From Kitasatospora viridis (GTDB lineage Bacteria; Actinomycetota; Actinomycetes; Streptomycetales; Streptomycetaceae), in the NCBI RefSeq assembly GCF_007829815.1, contig NZ_VIWT01000001.1, positions 5,237,001 to 5,301,000 on the forward strand: a stretch of 64,000 nt of DNA. The letters run 5' to 3'. This document shows positions 62,140-64,000 of the stretch, piece by piece (within the stretch, counting starts at the first letter, position 1; every line of letters begins with the position of its first letter). The position numbers and the translations under genes were made by a program. The notes under the pieces are model-generated. The model was given only the letters and a program-made list of their open reading frames with translations. It did no database searches and was not told where the DNA came from.

Positions 62140-63075
62140 TCACTCGTGGGGCCGCCGTTCCTTGACGGCGGCCCCGCCGTTCTTCGCACTCGTGCCCGCG
62201 CCCGCGGCGGAGCCGTCGCCGGCCGCCGCCCCCGCGGTGCCGAGCGCGCCCATCGTGCCGGCCGCCGCCACCGCCTTGGCGAAGGACGCCGCCACCTCGC
62301 CGGCCTGGTTGGTGGTCGCGGTGTCCAGGAAGCGCAGCAGTTCCACCGGGAAGGGCAGCACCAGGGTGGAGTTCTTCTCCGCCGCGACCTCCACCACGGT
62401 CTGCAGCAGCCGCAGCTGGAGCGCGGCCGGGGTGCTGCTCATGATCCGGGCCGCCTCGGAGAGCTGCTTGCTGGCCTGGTACTCGCCGTCCGCGGTGATG
62501 ATCCGGGCCCGCCGCTCGCGGTCCGCCTCGGCCTGCCGGGCCATCGAGCGCTTCATCGACTCGGGCAGCGCGACGTCCTTGATCTCGACCCGGTCGATCT
62601 GGATGCCCCAGCCGAGCGCCGGGCTGTCCAGCATCAGCTCCAGGCCCTGGTTGATCGGCTCCCGGTTGGCCAGCAGGTCGTCCAGCTCGCTCTTGCCGAT
62701 GATCGAGCGCAGCGAGGTCTGGGCGACCTGGGAGATGGCGAACTGGTAGTCCTGCACGGTGACGGTGGCCCGCACCGGGTCGACCACCTTGAAGTAGACC
62801 ACCGCGTCCACCCGGACCGTCACGTTGTCCCGGGTGATGCCCTCCTGGGCGGGGATCGGCATGGTGACGATCTGCACGTTGACCCGGCGCAGCCGGTCCA
62901 CGGCCGGCACCAGGAAGACCATGCCGGGGGAGCGGACCTCCTCGCGCACCCTGCCGAAGCGGAACACCACCCCGCGCTGCCACTGCTGCACCACGCGCAT
63001 GCTCAACGCTGCCCAGGCGCCCCCGAGCGCGGCCAGTCCGGCCAGCGCCCCGAGCACCGCATCCAGGACCACCAT
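62140..63075 (-). CDS. Slipin (SPFH/band 7 family membrane protein)
   Basis: 311 residues. One N-terminal membrane helix (VVLDAVLGALAGLAALGGAWAAL region, residues 1-24), then an SPFH domain (about 28-190; GVVFRFGRV, PIPAQEGITRDNVTVRVDAVVYF, ATVTVQDYQFAISQVAQTSLR) and a helical region with AARIMSSTPAALQLRLLQT. The Gly/Ala-rich tail is disordered. Slipins form membrane microdomain rings, often linked to proteases (NfeD), but no nfeD is adjacent here. It converges on mshC, 33 bp away. Confidence 0.92.
   Translation of the reverse strand: MVVLDAVLGALAGLAALGGAWAALSMRVVQQWQRGVVFRFGRVREEVRSPGMVFLVPAVDRLRRVNVQIVTMPIPAQEGITRDNVTVRVDAVVYFKVVDPVRATVTVQDYQFAISQVAQTSLRSIIGKSELDDLLANREPINQGLELMLDSPALGWGIQIDRVEIKDVALPESMKRSMARQAEADRERRARIITADGEYQASKQLSEAARIMSSTPAALQLRLLQTVVEVAAEKNSTLVLPFPVELLRFLDTATTNQAGEVAASFAKAVAAAGTMGALGTAGAAAGDGSAAGAGTSAKNGGAAVKERRPHE
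62148..62175 (+). terminator. 11-bp hairpin terminator of mshC, inside the slipin 3' end
   Basis: Arms 62148-62158 and 62165-62175 pair perfectly around TCCTTG. The hairpin starts 41 bp after the mshC stop and overlaps the last codons of the convergent slipin gene. Confidence 0.65.
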
Positions 63076-63250
63076 GGCGTCACCTCGGCCACTTCCGCCA
63101 CCAGCGAATCAGTCCGGCGGACTCTCCACGGTACTCCGGTGCGGTGGGCCCCCGGACGGGCGGAAGGAGGTGCTCCGGTTGTGCGGCCCTTCTGTGGACT
63201 GGTCTAGACCCTTGACAGGACACGGTCCGGACCGGTGCACTGGTCCTGGC

Positions 63251-63283
63251 CGATGACCGGCGGCTGCCCGACGCCGGTCATCG
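63251..63283 (-). terminator. 12-bp hairpin terminator of the PAC2-family gene
   Basis: Arms 63251-63262 and 63272-63283 pair perfectly around a 9-nt loop, 53 bp downstream of the PAC2 gene stop. Confidence 0.65.
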
Positions 63284-63336
63284 GCTCATCGCCGCAGTGC
63301 TCCTGACGGCGGATCAGCCGCCCGCCCCGACCGGGG

Positions 63337-64000
63337 TCAGCCGCGCGGCCGACCGTCCCGGCCGTCGGCCTCCTGGTCCTCGCTGCTCCCGTCGGCCTCC
63401 TGCTCCGCACCGCCGCCGGCGTCCTCGCCGGCCGGCTCCGGCCGCCCCTCGCCGGAGTCCGCCGCGGGGGACTCGTCGGCGCCCTCGGCCGCAGCCTCCT
63501 CGCCGGCCGCGCCGGGCTCGCCGGAGCGGTCCAGCACCGGCCGGCCGCCGGGCGACTTCTCGCCCTTCTCGCCGGCCGGCCCCTGGTTCTCCCGGCGCCG
63601 CAGGTAGCGCTCGAACTCCCGGGCGATCGCCTCGCCGCTCGCCTCCGGCAGCTCGGTGGTGTCCTGCGCCTCCTCCAACTGCTGCACGTACTCGGCGACC
63701 TCGCTGTCCTCCGCGGCCAGCTGGTCCACCCCCACCTGCCAGGCCCGGGCGTCCTCGGGCAGCTCGCCCGGGGGGATCCGCAGGTCCAGCAGGTCCTCAA
63801 GCTTGTTCAGCAGCGCCAGGGTGGCCTTCGGGTTGGGCGGCTGGGCCACGTAGTGCGGCACCGCGGCCCAGAGCGTCACGGCCGGCACGCCCGCGTGCGC
63901 GAACGCCTCCTGGAGCACGCCGACGATCCCGGTCGGGCCCTCGTAGCGGCTCTCCTCCAGGTCGAGCCGGCGGGCCAGCGCCGCGTCCGAGGTGACCCCG
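63337..64000 (-). CDS. PAC2 family protein (5' partial)
   Basis: The C-terminal 220 or so residues of a PAC2-family protein; the frame is open to base 64000 (GVTSDAALARRLDLEESRYEG...), so the start lies off the window. Recognisable segments are GPTGIVGVLQEAFAHAGVP, WAAVPHYVAQPPNPKATLALL and LLDLRIPPGEL. Actinobacterial PAC2 proteins are relatives of proteasome-assembly chaperones, role unproven. The last 75 residues are Gly/Glu/Ala-rich and disordered. Lies upstream of the slipin on the same strand. Confidence 0.9.
   Translation of the reverse strand, partial: GVTSDAALARRLDLEESRYEGPTGIVGVLQEAFAHAGVPAVTLWAAVPHYVAQPPNPKATLALLNKLEDLLDLRIPPGELPEDARAWQVGVDQLAAEDSEVAEYVQQLEEAQDTTELPEASGEAIAREFERYLRRRENQGPAGEKGEKSPGGRPVLDRSGEPGAAGEEAAAEGADESPAADSGEGRPEPAGEDAGGGAEQEADGSSEDQEADGRDGRPRG

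Overview
This is high-GC actinomycete chromosome, almost certainly Streptomycetaceae (Streptomyces or Kitasatospora). It carries a chpH/chpC chaplin pair, the mycothiol ligase gene mshC with its usual neighbours (DUF3090, SCO1664-like and histidine-phosphatase genes), an XRE/DUF5753 + DUF397 pair and a DUF5703 gene, and it uses GTG and leaderless starts freely. From memory, the gene order from about 49 to 64 kb resembles the S. coelicolor mshC-chpC/chpH neighbourhood. That right third is taken as conserved core chromosome.

Bases 1-30.5 kb form a dense defence island. (1) At 1-12.3 kb lies a three-gene, translationally tight, DISARM-like operon: a giant DEAD/DEAH helicase fused to a DUF1998/zinc-finger C-terminus (5' end off the window), a SNF2-type helicase resembling DrmD, and an Eco57I/DrmMI-like adenine methylase whose 3' half has a different base composition. 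It ends at a perfect 24-bp hairpin shared with a convergent XRE-DUF397 regulator pair. (2) At 13.6-20.5 kb lie a small unknown gene, a degenerate Mrr-like gene, mcrB (with a possible EVE/PUA-like N-terminal module), mcrC, and a UvrD-type helicase with a RelE-like N-terminus. (3) A convergent HTH-methylase with an odd motif IV (DPPV) is divergent from (4) a complete type II Wadjet operon, jetABCD, at 22.4-30.5 kb.

Bases 30.6-48.8 kb are bounded by direct repeats made of the tRNA-Leu 3' end plus its terminator hairpin. I read this as an 18.2-kb element integrated at tRNA-Leu(GAG). It holds a polymorphic-toxin locus: a 2,435-residue secreted Rhs/YD-repeat protein with a HINT module and a C-terminal tip, an overlapping candidate immunity gene, an orphan second tip with a HINT scar, and a repeat protein that may be its immunity partner. 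Divergent from rhs is a secreted LamG/ricin-type protein. A large serine recombinase at the tRNA end lacks its catalytic domain and abuts an IS3-family element, so the island looks stranded. The recombinase frame ends inside the tRNA gene. The defence island lies just beyond the distal repeat, which suggests serial accretion at one tRNA.

Bases 48.9-64 kb hold the tRNA, an M20 peptidase, chaplins, a RecD2-like protein lacking Walker A, an aldo/keto reductase, an F420-type oxidoreductase, a CorA-like protein lacking GMN, the mshC cluster, a slipin and a partial PAC2 gene. Hairpins mark many convergent junctions. No rRNA, CRISPR array or replication origin was seen.
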